Shown: piece by piece, positions 57,301-60,300 of the stretch | How the letters are laid out: each line of letters starts with the position of its first letter | Position numbering within the stretch: position 1 is the stretch's first letter | Source: JAJEAO01 sp963667635 | GTDB lineage: Bacteria > Acidobacteriota > Vicinamibacteria > Marinacidobacterales > Marinacidobacteraceae | Reading direction: 5' to 3' | Length of the DNA stretch: 64,000 bases | Assembly (NCBI GenBank): GCA_965232015.1 | Contig: OZ246946.1 | Span: forward strand, 372,001 to 436,000 | Made by a program: the position numbers and the translations under genes | Notes under the pieces: generated by a model | Databases searched by the model: none | Told to the model about the DNA's origin: nothing | The model's input: only the letters and a program-made list of their open reading frames with translations

Positions 57301-57308
57301 ATGTCTGA
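33366..57308 (+). CDS. Giant modular type I polyketide synthase (gene A, 7980 aa)
   Basis: One 23.9-kb frame encodes a loading unit (ACP-KS-AT-ACP) and three extension modules. Domain order is ACP(30-110), KS(122-541), AT(641-930), ACP(1020-1100); KS(1127-1536), AT, DH, MT, ER, KR, ACP(Ser3516); KS(3580-3996), AT, DH, MT, KR, ACP(Ser5699); KS(5765-6181), AT, DH, MT, KR, ACP(Ser7899). The ATs are embedded (cis-AT) and three of four have the malonyl-type HAFH motif. There is no terminal thioesterase. The protein ends in an acidic segment (LSVEEFAELLAAEDDHV) that probably docks onto gene B, whose ATG overlaps this stop by 8 bp. Long DNA stretches are nearly identical between modules. ATG 33366 has GGAG ten bases upstream. 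The product is unknown. Confidence 0.95.
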   Translation: MRNAGGRGRARGLRGASEEAEGPSGPRLGTEGRLREIIRHEIGRALDLPGPAPADVGFFALGGDSVQMAKLRTRLNERLGGTLRLSPTALFDYPSASSLARRLVRGTAGDAPEAGAGDSTDGVAVVGMACRFPGGEGLNGFRKLLESGGDAVVEGEPGSGTGRVGTLFADRQEGPDPRRFGAFVSGADRFDAAFFGIPDAEAHLMDPQHRLLLEVSWHALEDAGIPPESLRGTRTGVFAGVGASGYRDLVPRGRRTSVYAVTGSSASTAIGRIAFCLGLEGPAIAVDTASSSSLVAVHQAVSAVLLGDAELALAGGVNVIASGARTETFAAGGMLSPHGKCRSWDARANGYVRGEGCGIVVLKRLSAAVAAGDRILGVIRGSAVNQDGASSGLTAPRGPAQERLIEAALARAGWDPVEVDYLEGHGSGTPLGDPVEVGAALAVYGRGRDPAHPLLLGSAKGNVGHLEAAAGIAGLIRVLLAIETGRLPAQVHFEEPNPRVPWAELPVRVVTESVAWPKGRTRRAGVSSFGLSGTNAHVLVEGSAPVESAAPREAAPEDRELVLPLSAKTPGALARLAGRYRSWIGEREGAGLVDLAWTAAVGRSALEYRAGVAYRDERELLDGLAAVEAGHRSARAEPAPTVAFVFPGQGGQWPGMGRTLYRSEPAVREVFDRCDAVFREESGEALLPVMFGAPDASGDLDATAWTQPALYALACGLAALWREYGLRPAAVLGHSAGEVAAAQVAGMVGLEEGMRFATRRGRLMASVRSGGAMGAVFLTALEVQRRVPELQGGERAEGLAVASDNGGHQVLSGPRPLLAGVLERLSAEGVRTAMLSISEASHCALMDPILDRIESAGAALPAVAGAVPFVSSMTGKVIRDPEALDAGYWRRQIRTSVRFAAAVETLADLGVRILVDLGPRGRTALTASGAWPGGTAAAVAVPTLAGPSAAEAGAAEALARAWESGAPVPLRALFGERRGRRVAAPAYPFEGRRYWVDEPADDPAVSDGPAARLAAGAEPVAARARRLEAFLRREIRGFLRLPEMPPADAGFLEVGMESLQVVELRHRLSRALGEAYQVSEAEFFSYPTPARLAAHVAAQLGESGPARAPARPALPMGVRQRVRASDRIAVVGMSCRFPGGGGLDDFWRRLRRGEDLVTEGRPDGGLPGTGGPGGWGAYVPGLDGFDAGFFRIAPVEAELLDPQQRLLLEVTWEALEEAGIPPRSLAGSRTGVYAGMFASDYQGLVAHTAPGLYRSTGSSFSAAIGRVAYTLGLEGPAVAVDTACSASLVAIHQAVAALERREVDLALAGGVNVVLGAGLTEAFAAAGMLAANGRCKTFDASADGYVRGEGCGVLVLKRLSDAERHGDRILGVLLGSAVNQDGASAGLTAPNGLAQERLIGEALLRAGVSPSSVDYLEAHGTGTELGDPIEVGAAASVYGEGREAERPLLLGSVKTNVGHLEAAAGVAGVIKVLLAMRAGVIPKHLHFETPNPRIEWEELSVRVTAEATRWPEGDRPRRAGVSSFGYSGTNAHLVLESGAPARESGAPARGPGAAALAARRRLLPLSGRSGAALGELAGRYAEWLGEGEEDADWERLSDMAWTAGVGRSHFGVRAGVVFGECGELREALAELSASGGARAAVSSEAPKVAFLFTGQGSQWVGMGRELYGTEPVFREVLDRCEAAFVEERGESLRAVMFGDAEGLDRTEWTQPALFALSAGLTELWRSVGVSPSAVLGHSVGEIGAAWASGALGLEDGLRFAARRGALMGSLPAGGGMAAVFAPVEEVESEIRETNAGSEGAGLSVAAENGTHAVVSGPLRLLTLLRRRLGERGVRTKGLRTSHAFHSGLMEPALLELEAAAGALRWSAPEVALVSNLTGREAGAEELGDGGYWRRQARERVRFASDPNDRASAVSGVGALAELGVGVLIEVGPRAVLGPMAALSWPEGEVGDGPGSGPVVVTSLGRERSFAEGVSGAYEAGLPVSFAGLFVGERRRRVSLPTYPFQRERHWVKAPPSVRRAGLPLLGVRRDARGGEASFETELSAGFPAWLGDHRVFGEVLVPAALYVSQAVEALRAMGRGPSVTLTEVQLHHPLLLAEEAVRTVQWALVPGERWEVASREGDGGKWELHAEGGVGPAAGVGEPVELEGLRSGLGREEVSGLYRRVAAEGIGYGASFRVLTDLWTGAEEALGEVQLSPEAEREGLAIHPALLDGCFQVLGGVGALSGEGGAWLPLGWERLWLSGSLPARLWCRARVRRDEGELRRADLEIYGMGGEALGGVEGFTLRRASRATLLGGQVEELLHEIVWREGDPVGLRAADFLLGPAELLDGLPAAESVLEREGLGREQRRAHSLELESQARRFALRGLEDLGWNRRAGEVFEPEELRRRLKVTGDHRRLFGRLLQILDEAGIVHRGRGGGRIVMLGREEPLPEGLKASAGVPDSVEGRLLRRCGGSLAEVLRGRADALELLFGQEPGAADFYRDSGMGRALNRMVAAAVGRAVSRLPEGRRLRVVEVGAGTGATTAAVLASLPAGRVDYDFTDVSAGFFADAERRFGQSGANFRCRVLDLERDPAEQRFEEHACDLLIAANVLHATRDLGATLTRCRRLLAPSGLLVAAELTAAESWLDLTFGLLPGWWRFEDRYRPDYPLAPTRVWRRALAEAGFPESAFSGGEGGPAIVLARGPSEVAAPEGRFVLAGAGEFAGELSGELRRRGQEVAVGPADGDREAWRSFFASLPEEVPLRGVAHLAAVRGDGSGLTTAELEREVERVGSSALSLVQGMTDAGVRPEGGTWFVSRGGQVVGRERTGALAGALLWGLGSVVDLEYGDLKARVLDLDPGARPSAPEVADELLVPDRETRIALRGGVRRVARLTRLRKRAALPEAGGFRLAADPGGGLDRLRVEEAPRAALAAREIRVAVEATGVNFHDVMVAMRLVDVEQPLGADFCGRVVELGPEVRQLAVGDRVVGFAAGTFGPHAVSPVELAAPAPAGFSAAELATLPSVFVTAALAFEFAGLSRGARVLIHAGTGGVGQAAIGLARAAGLSVYATASAPKQEVLRSLGVEGVFDSRSPGFGSAVLEATDGAGVEMVLNSLTGEGFIEASLSCLAPGGCFVELGKRGIWSEEEMAAARADVRYRNVALDELVRREPARVGAVLRGVLERVEAGELGPLPFTRWPLSQAGRALTRMREARHVGKLVLVPSALAGGGLRGDGSYLVTGGLGGIGLEVARWLARSGAGAIVLNGRRAPDAGAAAVVEELRAGGAEVRVEIADVTDGAAVEEMLGRLDAELPRLAGVIHSVGALADGALTNQDWGRFEEVLRPKVLGAWRLHRATLDRDLDLFVLFSSAAGVLGNAGQGNHAAANAFLDQLARRRRALGLAGQAIAWGAWSHTGEAAERRERVSRRLTGRGEGWISPHRGIQALDRLVREDVGRALAASVDWSDAPSRPAWLDELVRPDAEPAAASGDAARGLEGLSGAEGEAELIRFLRGEVASVLRLRSDPAPDAGFFELGMDSLMAVELRNRLNRMLQGVLVVPNTALFDHPDVARLARFLARQLGDRSAPDPVSPAPAVSSRRDEGIAVVGMACRFPGGNGLDGFRDLLLAGGDAVTRGRPDGLIVEPGTEAARFPGAYVDGMDRFDAGFFRIAPVEAALMDPQQRLLLEVSWEALEDAGLDSAALRGSRTGVFGGMCGHDYERLVAETWGAPATNLYRSTGIAPSAAMGRVAFALGLRGPAITVDTACSSSLVAVHQAATALRLGEADLALAGGVNAILTSEATRIFTDAGMLAPDGRCKTFDAAADGFVRGEGCGMVVLKRLSDAERDGDRILGVLLGSAVNQDGASAGLTAPNGPAQEEVIREALARAGVAPAAVDYLEAHGTGTELGDPVEVVAAASVYGKGREAERPLLMGSVKTNVGHLEGAAGVAGLIKVLLSLRAGVIPKHLHFETPNPRIPWEELPVRVVSEGSSWPEGLDRPVRAGVSSFGYSGTNVHLVLEGYPPARASSPGQFSRWGRGPARRPGIAGPPPGELVESGAPARESGAPARGPGAAALAARRRLLPLSGRSGAALGELAGRYAGWLGEGEEEADWERLSDMAWTAGVGRSHFGVRAGLVFRDGLDLGEQLALLASEGRARAAVSSEPPKVAFLFTGQGSQWVGMGRELYGTEPVFREVLDRCEGAFVEERGESLRAVMFGDAEGLDRTEWTQPALFALSAGLTELWRSVGVSPSVVLGHSVGEIGAAWASGALGLEDGLRFAARRGALMGSLPAGGGMAAVFAPVEEVESEIRETNAGSEGAGLSVAAENGTHAMVSGPLRLLTSLRRRLGERGVRTKGLRTSHAFHSGLMDPALLELEAAAGALGWSAPEVSLVSNLTGREAGAEELGDGGYWRRQARERVRFASDPNDRASAVSGVGALAELGVGVLIEVGPRAVLGPMAALSWPGEVGDGPGSGPVVVTSLGRERSFAEGVSGAYEAGLPVSFAGLFAGERRRRVSLPTYPFQRERHWVKAPPSVRRAGLPLLGVRRDARGGEASFETELSAGFPAWLGDHRVFGEVLVPAALYVSQAVEALRAMGRGPSVTLTEVQLHHPLLLAEEAVRTVQWALVPGERWEVASREGDGGKWELHAEGGVGPAAGVGEPVELEGLRSGLGREEVSGLYRRVAAEGIGYGASFRVLTDLWTGAEEALGEVQLSPEAEREGLAIHPALLDGCFQVLGGVGALSGEGGAWLPLGWERLWVSGSLPPRLLCRARVRRDEGELRRADLEIYGMGGEALGGVEGFTLRRASRATLLGGQVEELLHEIVWREGDPVGLRAADFLRGPEAVAAGLRPVEAYLESEGLGREELEAFESELEREARWYALGAFEELGWERRRGSRFTTEELRRRLRVTGDHGRLFGRLLGLLAEAGEVSREGSGVWEDLGGGGAAAPGKSGAGSSGMGSGAIEFALLRRCGASLAEVLRGRADPLDLLFGAEPGAAALYRESKVGRVVHRMVADGVAAAVGELPEGRRLRVLEVGAGTGATTAEVLGSLPEGRTDYEFTDISAGFFASASTRFGEWGGAMRYRALDIERDPGAQGFGRHRYDLVIAANVLYATRDLGEALEHCRSLLAPSGMLVAVEATRALGWLDLTFGLLPGWWRFEDEVRPAHALAGPEVWRGALSGGGYGASALLGTETGQAVIVARGPSEVSAERGLFVLAGGGAFAGSVGEELSRRGQEVVVGPEEGDREAWRSLFASLLASPLGEVPLRGVAHLAAVREDGSGLSTGELEREVELVGSSALSLVQGMTDAGVRPEGGTWFVSRGGQVLDDEDRGALSGALLWGFGSVVDLEYGDLNARILDLDPESAPSAGELADELLFPDRETRAARRGGERRVARLTRLEAERATPPASASGRLRGDRSYLVTGGLGGIGLEMAAWLAESGAGAIVLNGRRAPDERAAGTIERLRERGAAVRVEIADVTDGAAVEGMLRRLDAELPPLAGVIHSVGVLADGAITNQDWGRFERVLAPKMLGAWRLHQATADRDLDLFVLFSSVAGVLGNAGQANHAAANAFLDQLARHRRALNLPGQAIAWGAWSEVGEAEERRERVAGRLAATGQGWMAPERGVEAFARLLRLDVVASVVAPLDGSALTSPPPLLEELAGTGVGAGDAAPETAPVRLLELPPAEREPALVAFVQEELKAILRLRSAPSPTAGFFELGMDSLMAVELRNRLHRAFGGALTVSNTAVFDHPDASRLARHLAEELGDAPLAPSEATGTTVAALPAAGDRVAIVGMACRFPGGPDVGSFWESLLAGSDAVTRGRPDGLIVDEETEAARSFGAYVAGLDRFDAEFFRIAPVEANLLDPQHRLLLEVSWEALEDAGLDPAGLRGSRTGVFGGIMRNDYRDLVAGVGGDSSESLYRSSGVTPSTAVGRISFVLGLTGPAVAVDTACSSSLVAIHQAAAALRQGEADLALAGGVNAILISTYTNLLADAGALASDGRCKTFDARADGYGRGEGCGVLVLKRLADAERDGDRILGVILGSAVNQDGAGAGLTVPNGPAQEDVIREALARAGVPPSSVDYLEAHGTGTELGDPIEVRAAASVYGEGREAERPLLLGSVKTNIGHLEGAAGVAGVIKVLASLRAGVIPKHLHFETPNPRIAWEELPVRVTAEATPWPERDRPRRAGVSSFGYSGTNAHLVLEGYPPARASSPGQFSRWGRGPARRPGIAGPPPGELVESGAPARESGAPARESGAPARGPGAAALAARRRLLPLSGRSGAALAELAGRYAGWLGEGEEEADWERLSDMAWTAGVGRSHFGVRAGVVFGECGELREALAELSASGGARAAVSSEPPKVAFLFTGQGSQWVGMGRELYETEPVFREVLDRCEGAFVEERGESLRAVMFGEEGAAGDLDRTEWTQPALFALSAGLTELWRSVGVSPSAALGHSVGEIGAAWASGALGLEDGLRFAARRGALMGSLPAGGGMAAVFAPVEEVESEVQETNAGSEGAGLSVAAENGTHCVVSGPVRLVRSLRRRLGERGVRTKGLRTSHAFHSGLMEPALLELEEAAGALRWSAPEIALVSNLTGREAGAEELGDGGYWRRQARERVRFGTGVEALAELGVGVLIEVGPRAVLGPLAALSRPEGEVGDGPGSGPAVVTSLGRETSFVEAVSGAYEAGLSVSFAGLFAGERRRRVSLPTYPFQRERYWVRTRFSPSGSGMGLARRRSAAGLPLLGVRRDGPGGETSFETTLYSDSPDWLSGHRVFGEVVAPGALYAAQALAVFAETRRQPGGALVETRIHRPLVLSGEEGRTVQVALDPDGGWRVVSREGDGSGWEVHAEGGLAAASPPGEAFEFERMSGAEAEGAPEAVYRELAARGIVYEGAFRSLTRVWTGPEEALGEVQLSPEAEREGLAIHPALLDGCFQVLGGVEALSGGGGAWLPMGWERLWVSGSLPPRLLCRARVRRDEGELRRADLDLFGMGGEPLGGVEGFTLRRASRATLLGGQVEELLHEVQWREGPPVGRLAADFLRGPEAVAAGLRPVEAYLESEGLGREELEAFESELEREARWYALRAFEELGWERRRGSRFTTEELRRRLRVTGDHGRLFGRLLGLLAEAGEVSREGSGVWEDLGGGGVAAPGEVGEGSSGMGSGAIEFALLRRCGASLAEVLRGRADPLDLLFGAEPGAAALYRESKVGRVVHRMVADGVAAAVGELPEGRRLRVLEVGAGTGATTAEVLGSLPEGRTDYEFTDISAGFFASASTRFGEWGGAMRYRALDIERDPGAQGFGRHRYDLVIAANVLHATRDLGEALEHCRSLLAPSGMLVAVEATRALGWLDLTFGLLPGWWRFEDEVRPAHALAGPEVWRGALSGGGYGASALLGTETGQAVIVARGPSEVSAERGLFVLAGGGAFAGSVGEELSRRGQEVVVGPEAGGREAWRSLFASLLASPLGEVPLRGVAHLAAVREDGSGWSTGELEREVELVGSSALSLVQGMTDAGVRPEGGTWFVSRGGQVLDDEDRGALSGALLWGFGSVVDLEYGDLKPRLLDLDPLVPESASAVVEELLHPDRETRAARRGGERRVARLVRAAGGAPPTGEELARVRADRSYLVTGGLGGIGLRVAGWLADAGAGAVVLNGRRAPDPRAAAAIGELRERGVEVRVEIADVTDGAAVEGMLARMDAAEPPLGGVFHCVGVLADGTLGNLAWSDFERVLAPKVLGAWHLHRATAGMELELFVLFSSLSGVVGNPGQANHAAANAFLDQFALHRRSLGLPGQAIAWGPWSGLGEAEEQRDRISLRLASLGIAWVTPSQGLRTLERLLRADVKSAAVASVDWPVFAANEAVTRPLFDEVAGKRAVAEAPVRTGGFAARLRTAPAGSRERLALDFVREEVRSALGRPSPPPPEVPFFDLGMDSLMAIELRNRLNRALAGEVVVPNTIAFNYPSAQKLARHLIEQLVRREQPEPEASAGPPPRDPASGLSVEEFAELLAAEDDHV
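33453..36690 (+). other. PKS gene A loading unit: ACP-KS(Ser)-AT-ACP
   Basis: The first ACP has GGDS with Ser65. The KS has VDTASSSSLVA: the nucleophile Cys is Ser290 (codon AGT, 34233-34235), while both catalytic histidines remain (EGHGSGT, KGNVGHLE). Such KS domains, like KSQ, usually decarboxylate the loaded extender rather than condense. The AT has Ser735 in GHSAGE and EASH (839-842) where HAFH or YASH normally sits. The second ACP has GMES with Ser1058 (Asp to Glu before Ser). Two carrier proteins around one non-condensing KS leave open whether the starter is a decarboxylated malonyl/methylmalonyl unit or an acyl group delivered to the first ACP. Confidence 0.85.
36744..44040 (+). other. 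PKS extension module 1: KS-AT-DH-MT-ER-KR-ACP
   Basis: KS Cys1284 (VDTACSASLVA), AT Ser1738 (GHSVGE) with HAFH 1842-1845, DH His2053 (HRVFGEVLVP) and Asp2212 (HPALLDGCFQ). The C-methyltransferase has EVGAGTGATT, His2593 and Glu2619. The ER (about 2886-3203) has HAGTGGVGQAA. The KR has TGGLGGIG and Ser3348, but His3361 at the usual Tyr position. ACP Ser3516. The ER sits between the structural and catalytic halves of KR, the normal place. With all domains active this module would add a saturated, alpha-methylated unit. The AT carries about ten extra residues (SDPNDRASAVSG) shared only with module 2. Confidence 0.9.
37971..38012 (+). repeat. Two in-frame 21-bp repeats (ESGAPAR) in the module 1 KS-AT linker
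   Basis: Two identical 21-bp units at 37971-37991 and 37992-38012 encode ESGAPAR twice. The units contain the 12-mer GGAGTCCGGCGC (counting the preceding G), the reverse complement of part of the intergenic palindrome region (15575-15586). Module 1 lacks the hairpin block present in modules 2 and 3. Confidence 0.85.
44103..50590 (+). other. PKS extension module 2: KS-AT-DH-MT*-KR-ACP
   Basis: KS Cys3743, AT Ser4234 with HAFH 4338-4341, DH His4548 and Asp4707, KR with His5543 at the Tyr position, ACP Ser5699. The methyltransferase keeps EVGAGTGATT, but the dyad histidine in ANVLHAT is Tyr5090 (ANVLYAT; codon TAC, 48633-48635). All other methyltransferases here keep it. There is no ER. The AT-DH block is close to identical to module 1, and the methyltransferase block to module 3. 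The KS-AT linker holds the repeat insertion. If the methyltransferase is dead, an unmethylated alkene unit is expected. Confidence 0.9.
45351..45500 (+). repeat. In-frame hairpin insertion plus two ESGAPAR repeats, module 2 linker
   Basis: Relative to module 1, 108 extra nt (45354-45461, 36 codons) lie between KS and AT. They contain a 71-bp inverted repeat, with arm CCAGTTCTCCCGGTGGGGG at 45386-45404 and its exact complement at 45438-45456. A shorter direct copy CCAGTTCTCCCGG precedes it at 45373-45385. Two 21-bp ESGAPAR units follow (45459-45500). The insert reads through as SSPGQFSRWGRGPARRPGIA and so on, without stops. Confidence 0.9.
50661..57200 (+). other. PKS extension module 3: KS-AT-DH-MT-KR-ACP
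   Basis: KS Cys5928, AT Ser6428 with HAFH 6532-6535, DH His6744 (HRVFGEVVAP) and Asp6903, methyltransferase His7286 and Glu7312, KR with His7738 at the Tyr position, ACP Ser7899. The N-terminal half of its DH (about 53440-54000) is clearly different from modules 1 and 2, while the C-terminal half from about 54001 is nearly identical again, a sharp mosaic boundary. With active domains it would add an alpha-methyl alkene unit. Confidence 0.9.
51903..52073 (+). repeat. In-frame hairpin insertion plus three ESGAPAR repeats, module 3 linker
   Basis: The same 108-nt insertion as in module 2 lies at 51906-52013, with hairpin arms 51938-51956 and 51990-52008. It differs from the module 2 copy only near its left edge (GGGTAT for GGCTAC). 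It is followed by three ESGAPAR units (52011-52073) instead of two, so the unit number varies between modules. Confidence 0.9.
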
Positions 57309-60300
57309 GCCGCGGGCGAACCCCGAACTCACGCCCGAACTGGCGCGGGCGATTCGGGCCCGGCAGGCAAGAGCTGCCCGGCTGCGCCGCCGGATCGCGG
57401 TCGTGGGCATGTCGTGCCGCTTCCCCGGTGGGGCGAGCGTGGCGGAATTCCGGCGCTCGCTGGCGGCGGGCCGGGATGCGGTGACGAGCGGGCCTCCCCA
57501 CGCGCGGGGCCCGGCGCCGGACGCCGCCGTCGCGGGGTACCTCGAGCGGGTGGATCGGCTGGACGCCGGATTCTTCCGGATCTCGCCCGTGGAGGCGGAG
57601 GTCATGGATCCACAGCAGCGCCTCCTGCTCGAGGTGAGCTGGGAGGCTCTGGAGGACGCCGGGCTGGATCCGGGGAAGGAACGCCGGGGTGGCGTCTATG
57701 TGGGCATCAGCAGCGGCGATTACCAGGCGCTCCTCGAAGGGGTGAAGCCCTCGGTGCACACCCTCACGGGTACGAGCTTCGCGGCCGCCAGCGGGCGGAT
57801 CGCCTTTACTCTCGGCTGGACGGGCCCGGCCATCGCCGTGGACACCGCCTGCTCCTCGTCCCTGGTCGCGATTCATCAGGCCATGAGCGCGCTGCAGCGG
57901 GGGGAAGCGGACCTCGCGCTCGCCGGGGGCGTGAACGTGATCCTGAACTCCGGGGTGGCGCCGGTGTTTCAGGAAGCGGGGATGCTGTCGCGCGACGGAC
58001 GGTGCAAGACCTTTGACGCCGCCGCGGATGGGTTCGGGCGCGGCGAGGGGTGCGGGATGCTCGTGCTCAAGCGCCTCGGAGACGCCGAGCGGGACGGGGA
58101 CCGCATTCTCGGCGTCCTGCTGGGGTCGGCGGTGAACCAGGACGGGAGGAGCGCCGGTCTCACCGTGCCGAACGGCCCGGCGCAGGAGCAGGTCATCCGG
58201 GAAGCGTTGCGGCGGGCCGGAGTTCCACCCGCGTCGGTGGACTACCTCGAGGCGCACGGGACGGGGACGAGGCTCGGCGATCCCATCGAGGCGCAGGCGG
58301 CGGGCGCCGTGTACGGCGAGGGCCGGGAGCCCGGAAGGCCGCTTCTGATCGGATCGGTGAAGACGAACATTGGCCACCTGGAGGCGGCCGCGGGGGTGGC
58401 GGGGGTGATCAAGGCGCTGCTTTCGCTTCGGGCGGGAGTGATCCCGAAGCATCTGCACTGCGAGACGCCGAGCCCCCGGATCGCATGGGATTCCCTGCCC
58501 CTCTCGGTCACCTCCGAAAAGACGCCGTGGCCGGAGATCACCGGCCGGCCGTGGCGCGCCGCGGTGAGCTCGTTCGCGCTCTCGGGGACGAACGCCCATG
58601 TCGTTCTCCAGCAGTATCCGCAGGACCGGGGGCCGAGCGTCCTGGTCGGGGCGCAGCCCGGCGCCCGGGCGCCCGCGGTGGGGAGCCGTCGTGCCCCGGT
58701 GGCGGGGGAGCCTGCTGTCGCGGAGCGGCGCCGTCGCGTCTTGCCGCTCTCCGCCCGGAGTGGCAAGGCGCTCGGGGAGCTCGCGGCGCGTTACCGGGAG
58801 TGGCTGCAACGGGCGTCCGGGGAAGCGATTGCGGAGCGTCTCGCCGACGCCGCGTGGACGGCGGGCGTGGGCAGGAGTCACTTCGCGGTGCGGGCGGGAC
58901 TCGTGTTCGGGGATGAGAACGAGCTCTCGGAACAGCTCGCTGCGGTGGAGAGCGGGGCGGAGCGCCCCGCCCCGATGCCGGCGGGCGGGGGCGTGGCCTT
59001 CCTTTACACGGGGCAGGGGAGTCAGTGGGCGGGGATGGGCCGGGACTTGTACGGGACCGAGCCGGTGTTCCGCGAGGTCCTCGACCGGTGCGAGGCGGCC
59101 TTCGTGGAGGAGCGGGGGACGGGTCTGCTGCCGGTGATGTTCGGGGAGGCGGCGGGTCTGGAGCGGACGGAATGGACACAGCCAGCGCTGTTTGCGCTTT
59201 CCGCCGGGCTGACGGAACTCTGGCGGGCCGTCGGAGTGGTTCCCGACGCGGTGCTCGGGCACAGCGCCGGGGAGATCGGGGCGGCGTGGGCGGCTGGGGC
59301 GCTGGAGCTGGAGGCGGGACTGCGGTTCGCGGCGCGCCGTGGCGCGCTGATGGGCTCGCTGCCAGACGGAGGGGCGATGACTGCCGTCTTCGGCGACCCG
59401 GACCGGGTGCGCGGCTTGCCGGATGCGCTGGACGCGGCGGGCGTGGCGCTCGCGGCGGAGAACGGTACGCATGTCGTCCTCAGCGGCCCGGAGGGCCAGG
59501 TCGCGCTGGTGGAGGAGCGCTTCCGCGAGTTGGGGACCCGCACCGAGCGGCTGCGGACGAGTCACGCCTTCCACAGCCCGCTCATGGACCCCGTGCTCGG
59601 CGAGCTGGAATCGGCGGCGGGCGAACTCGGGTGGAAAGCCCCGCGGACGGAGTTCGTGAGCGGGGTGACGGGACGGATCCTCGAAGCCGGGGAGTCCCCC
59701 GACGCGCGGTACTGGCGGCGGCAGGCCCGCGCCCGGGTGCGTTTCGCGTCCGGGGTGCGGGCGCTTTCGGACCTCGGCGCGGGGGTGTTGATCGAGATCG
59801 GCCCCCGCCCGGTGCTCGGCCCGCTCGCGGCGCTCGCCTGGCCGGCTTCGGAGCCCGGGGCCCTTCCCGCGGTGCTGGCGAGCCTGGGGCCGACGACGAA
59901 CTTCCCCGAGGCGGTCGCCGCCGCCTACGAGGCGGGGCTCCCGATTGCCTTCGAGGGCCTCCATGCGGGGGAGCGCCGCCGGCGGGTGTCGCTGCCGACG
60001 TATCCGTTCCAGCGGGAGCGGTACTGGGTGACGGCGCGCCGGCGGGGCGGAGGCTGGGCGGAAGCCCGGGGAGTCCACGCGGTGCTCGGGCCCCGGCGGG
60101 AGCTCGGAAGCGGTGAAGTGGCGTTCGAGTCGGAGCTCGGCGCTCCGTTGCCGGACTGGATCACGCGGCACCGCCTGTTCGGCCGCCTCGTGGCGCCGGC
60201 GTCGCTCTATGCCGTCCAGGCGGCGGCGGCGCTCGCGGCCCCGGGTCGGCAGGCCGGCGAACCGGCGCCGGTGGCGGTGGACAGCGTGCGGATCGAGAGG

